The notes under the pieces: generated by a model | Databases searched by the model: none | Seen by the model: only the letters and a program-made list of their open reading frames with translations | Told to the model about the DNA's origin: nothing | Made by a program: the position numbers and the translations under genes | Shown: one piece after another, positions 62,609 through 64,000 of the stretch | Layout of the letters: every line of letters starts with the position of its first letter | Numbering within the stretch: the stretch's first letter is position 1 | Assembly (NCBI RefSeq): GCF_016656965.1 | Contig: NZ_CP067977.1 | Location: forward strand, 744,001-808,000 | Length of the DNA stretch: 64,000 nt | DNA from: Brevundimonas vitisensis | Lineage (GTDB): Bacteria > Pseudomonadota > Alphaproteobacteria > Caulobacterales > Caulobacteraceae | Reading direction: 5' to 3'

Positions 62609-63393
62609 TCGCCGGGCAGGCACAGCGGACGCTTGGCCCCCGCCCGGATGAAGGCGACGATCTCCATGATCTCGGGCAGATCGGCATAGGTGGCTTCGAC
62701 CGTGTCCAGTCGATCGGCAAAGACCCCCTGCCCTTCGAACAGGTCGCGGAACGCAGCCAGCAAGCGCCGCACCGCGTCCTTGCCATAGCCCTTGCGCTTC
62801 AGGCCGATCAGGTTGAGGCCGTGAAGCTGGGCGTGATTGCCCCAGGCCGAGCCATAGGGAATGACATCGCGTGTGACGGCAGCCAGCCCGCCGACGATCG
62901 CCCCCTGGCCGACCCGTCCGTTCTGATGAACCGCACACAGTCCGCCGAGGAAAACCTTGTCGCCGACCTGGGCGTGCCCGCCCAGTGTCGCCTGGTTGGC
63001 CATGACCACATGGTTACCCACCACCGCATCATGCCCGACGTGCGCTCCGGTCATGAACAGGCCGTTTGAGCCGACCCGTGTGACGCCGCTGCCCTGGGGC
63101 GTTCCGCGGTTGAAGGTGCAATGCTCGCGGATTGAGTTGTCGGACCCGATTTCGAGGCGGACCGGCTCGCCCTTGTAGCCATTGTGCTGGGGGTCGCCCC
63201 CGATCACGGCGAAGGGGTGGATGATCGTCCGCTCGCCCACCGTCGTATCCTGCTGGATCACGACATGGCTGACCAGATGCACCCCGGCGGCCAGGGTCAC
63301 GCCGGGCCCGACCGTGGACCAGGGTCCGATCACCACATCCTCGGCCAGCCGGGCCGAGGAATCGACAATGGCCGTGGGGTGGATATGCGTCAT
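62605..63393 (-). CDS. lpxA: UDP-N-acetylglucosamine acyltransferase
   Basis: First enzyme of lipid A synthesis, 262 aa. The left-handed parallel beta-helix shows hexapeptide repeats (VVIGPWSTVGPGVTLAAGVH, GERTIIHPFAVIGGDPQHNG, FMTGAHVGHDAVVGNHVVMA). The catalytic His is in GAHVGHDAVVG, and the C-terminal helices (LIGLKRKGYGKDAVRRLLA) are standard. Overlaps fabZ and lpxI by 4 bp each. Confidence 0.97.
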   Translation of the reverse strand: MTHIHPTAIVDSSARLAEDVVIGPWSTVGPGVTLAAGVHLVSHVVIQQDTTVGERTIIHPFAVIGGDPQHNGYKGEPVRLEIGSDNSIREHCTFNRGTPQGSGVTRVGSNGLFMTGAHVGHDAVVGNHVVMANQATLGGHAQVGDKVFLGGLCAVHQNGRVGQGAIVGGLAAVTRDVIPYGSAWGNHAQLHGLNLIGLKRKGYGKDAVRRLLAAFRDLFEGQGVFADRLDTVEATYADLPEIMEIVAFIRAGAKRPLCLPGE

Positions 63394-63857
63394 GCGTCGA
63401 CCGGCTGGGCCACGGTGACGACCATGGCCATGAACTCGGCCTCGGCCGCCAGCTTGTCGTCGATATAGGTCTCGCCCTTGAACTTGTAGGCGTCGCCGCG
63501 CGCGCGGGTCACCACGACCTTCATCTTCAACTGGTCGCCGGGACGCGCCGGCTTCCGGAAGCGGACGCCGTCGATCGACATGAACATGATGACCTTGCCC
63601 TCGACCGCGACATCCATGGTCTTGGACATCAGCAGGGCCCCGGTCTGGGCCATGGCCTCGACGATCATCACGCCCGGCATGACGGGGTCAATGGGGAAGT
63701 GCCCGGGGAAATAGGGCTCGTTGTGGCTGACGTTCTTGATCCCGGTGATGGAGGTGCCGGCCACGAAGTCCTCGGCCCTATCCACCAGCAGGAAGGGATA
63801 GCGGTGCGGCAATCGGCGCATCACCTCGGCATAGTCGATCTTGCCGTCGTCACTCAT
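63390..63857 (-). CDS. fabZ: 3-hydroxyacyl-[acyl-carrier-protein] dehydratase
   Basis: 155 aa hot-dog-fold dehydratase of fatty-acid synthesis. The catalytic His is in LPHRYPFLLVDRAED, followed by GHFPIDPVMPGVMIVEAMAQ with the conserved Glu. It sits within the lipid A operon (lpxD-fabZ-lpxA), the usual arrangement that balances hydroxyacyl-ACP use between the two pathways. Confidence 0.97.
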   Translation of the reverse strand: MSDDGKIDYAEVMRRLPHRYPFLLVDRAEDFVAGTSITGIKNVSHNEPYFPGHFPIDPVMPGVMIVEAMAQTGALLMSKTMDVAVEGKVIMFMSIDGVRFRKPARPGDQLKMKVVVTRARGDAYKFKGETYIDDKLAAEAEFMAMVVTVAQPVDA

Positions 63858-63881
63858 ACAGGGCCTCGTCTAGCAGCAGCC

Positions 63882-64000
63882 TTATCCGGCGCGCGTCTTT
63901 CCTGACGCCTGTTTGGCGAGCCAGATCGCTTCGCGCAAGGATTGTCGCAGGGGCTTGGCCGGATATCCCGACCAGGTTTCGCCCGCCGGAACGTCCGCCA
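63882..64000 (-). CDS. lpxD: LpxD C terminus (partial)
   Basis: The last 39 codons of UDP-3-O-acylglucosamine N-acyltransferase: [20 protein letters not shown] and REAIWLAKQ are the characteristic end of LpxD, followed by a TAA at 63882-63884. The rest of the gene is outside the window. It precedes fabZ by 24 bp in the lpx operon. Confidence 0.9.
   Translation of the reverse strand, partial: ADVPAGETWSGYPAKPLRQSLREAIWLAKQASGKTRAG

Overview
This window is high-GC DNA that reads as a chromosomal segment of a Caulobacterales bacterium, most probably a Brevundimonas-like member of the Caulobacteraceae. The support is the gene content and order (glnB-glnA, tatABC, fabD-fabG-acpP-fabF-mltG-yicC-gmk, lpxD-fabZ-lpxA-lpxI-lpxB), two DUF2336 proteins, CtrA-like TTAA-N7-TTAC motifs, a TonB receptor with a PepSY protein, and the codon bias. 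No rRNA, CRISPR array, integrase, transposase or plasmid function is visible. Three tRNA genes are present (Gln-UUG, Pro-CGG, Thr-UGU).

Layout. 0-3 kb: NAD(P)H-hydrate repair and nitrogen control (nnrD, glnB, glnA), closed by a strong bidirectional hairpin. 3-9.8 kb: the Tat secretion operon, rnhA, an SPFH/NfeD membrane pair, a Nudix hydrolase, an FAD-linked 2-hydroxyacid dehydrogenase and a JmjC-like cupin. 9.8-12.6 kb: yaaA, a 3-hydroxybutyrate dehydrogenase and a patatin. 12.6-14.3 kb: a gene-poor, palindrome-rich patch with a remnant of a second patatin and one low-GC orphan gene, the clearest sign of acquired DNA. 14.3-26.4 kb: TsaC/Sua5, cytochrome b561, an acyl-CoA dehydrogenase, oligopeptidase B, a His-rich outer-membrane protein, a receiver/atypical-kinase pair and a GH3 glycosidase. 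26.4-30.1 kb: two tRNAs, a divergent ketol-acid reductoisomerase, and a dTMP/folate operon (thyA, a MazG-like gene, folA). 30.1-36.4 kb: gmk, yicC, mltG and fatty-acid synthesis. 36.4-41 kb: small membrane proteins, a palindromic repeat, tRNA-Thr and a YD-repeat/lectin locus that runs into the tRNA. 41-48.8 kb: an iron block (TonB receptor, PepSY reductase, feoAB) with two Fur-box-like sites. 49-54.2 kb: an RND efflux pair and a barrel protein. 55-60.6 kb: DUF2336 genes, NAD kinase, an HPt protein, a lytic transglycosylase and a TonB protein. 60.6-64 kb: the lipid A operon.

Connections. The Tat operon can serve at least two Tat-signal proteins in the window (oligopeptidase B, GH3). Fatty-acid synthesis, the lpx cluster, mltG and the SLT enzyme all feed envelope construction. 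The iron block joins ferric-siderophore import to ferrous uptake under one probable regulator. The most unusual items are a family of structured palindromic repeats with a compensatory base-pair change, the Rhs-like gene truncated at tRNA-Thr next to a secreted lectin protein, the low-GC orphan behind a broken patatin copy, and the histidine-less kinase facing a lone receiver.
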